64,000 bases of DNA from Alkalinema sp. CACIAM 70d. GTDB taxonomy: Bacteria > Cyanobacteriota > Cyanobacteriia > Leptolyngbyales > Leptolyngbyaceae. A program made the translations under genes and the position numbers. The notes beneath the pieces were generated by a model. It saw only the letters and a list, made by a program, of their open reading frames with translations, did not search any database and was not told the DNA's origin. How positions within the stretch are numbered: the stretch's first letter is position 1; the number at the start of each line of letters is the position of its first letter. Location: positions 1 through 64,000 of the forward strand of contig MUGG01000069.1 of the NCBI GenBank assembly GCA_002148405.1, in the 5' to 3' direction. Of the stretch, positions 63,895 to 64,000 are shown piece by piece.

Positions 63895-64000
63895 ATGCCA
63901 ATTGTTCATACCCTATGGGAACTGGAAACGGGAGAAGGCATTACCCTGCACAACATTACCCGTCCCTTACAAGACTTCATTGCCACGACTCAGATTCAAA
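63895..64000 (+). CDS. YjbQ-family protein, 5' part only
   Basis: The first 35 codons of a gene that runs past the window. MPIVHTLWELETGEGITLHN fits the N-terminus of the YjbQ/UPF0047 family, small proteins with thiamin-phosphate-synthase-like fold. The function is unproven. The start is the ATG at 63895. Confidence 0.6.
   Translation, partial: MPIVHTLWELETGEGITLHNITRPLQDFIATTQIQ

Noticed and set aside
1..64000. tRNA or rRNA genes
   Set aside because: No T-loop-type GGTTCGAATC with matching acceptor stem or rRNA-like sequence was seen by eye; a tRNAscan run would settle it.

Overview
The window reads as a filamentous-type cyanobacterial chromosome. The HIP1 octamer GCGATCGC and related GATCG words are dense in genes and spacers. 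Photosynthesis genes are present (ycf4, a GUN4-domain gene), and the complete cyanobacterial nitrate-assimilation locus (nirA-nrtABCD-narB with ntcB and cnaT) is there. A nitrite reductase with a C-terminal ferredoxin domain recalls Plectonema/Leptolyngbya, but I cannot name the genus. I saw no rRNA, tRNA, CRISPR array or prophage.

Layout. 0.5-12 kb is housekeeping: ycf4, a cyclophilin lipoprotein, a FabF-like ketosynthase, a frameshifted DUF3598 gene, SbcD-like nuclease, FemAB-like acyltransferase, a four-ACT aspartate kinase, a cupin and an SDR. 12-16.3 kb is a DUF4331 / TPR / HupE-UreJ trio. 16.3-19 kb is gene-poor, with a long hairpin, a 14-bp tandem array, small membrane proteins and a ribbon-helix-helix-type gene facing palindromic sites. 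19-29 kb holds a large zinc metalloprotease, a GH116 glucosidase, a solitary TnpB element flanked by two related hairpins, and a glutamyl-type S9 peptidase with a poly-C frameshift.

29.5-37.6 kb, AT-richer than its surroundings, is the highlight: a six-gene RiPP cluster. It has a 76-aa double-glycine precursor with a Cys/Ser-rich, strongly cationic core, an APH-fold kinase, a HopA1-family protein, a C39-peptidase ABC exporter, an HlyD adaptor and a GT2 glycosyltransferase. The kinase/HopA1 pair is the dehydration logic of class V lanthipeptides and thioamitides. Here it sits with a bacteriocin-type exporter and a possible glycosylation step.

37.7-40.6 kb is a five-gene minus-strand block of unknown small proteins (one DUF6745-like). 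It faces a divergent XRE regulator across a spacer with two inverted copies of a 17-bp operator-like sequence.

40.7-59.3 kb contains a beta-lactamase-like protein, hemB, and then the nitrate locus. On the minus strand run nirA, nrtA, nrtB, nrtC, nrtD and narB, followed by a PsiE-like gene and a nitrate-reductase-associated gene. The nirA promoter has a perfect NtcA box (GTA-N8-TAC) spaced 22 bp from a TAN3T -10 box, and a TGCA-N5-TGCA NtcB site upstream. Divergently placed are a Rieske protein, a HEAT-repeat protein, ntcB and cnaT. The end of the window has an MBL hydrolase, ppa, a GUN4-domain gene, a broken TIR-domain gene, a second PsiE-like gene and the start of a YjbQ-family gene.

Two genes are broken only by one base in a homopolymer, so sequencing or consensus error must be considered. 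Short exact tandem repeats (9-17 bp units) recur in many spacers.
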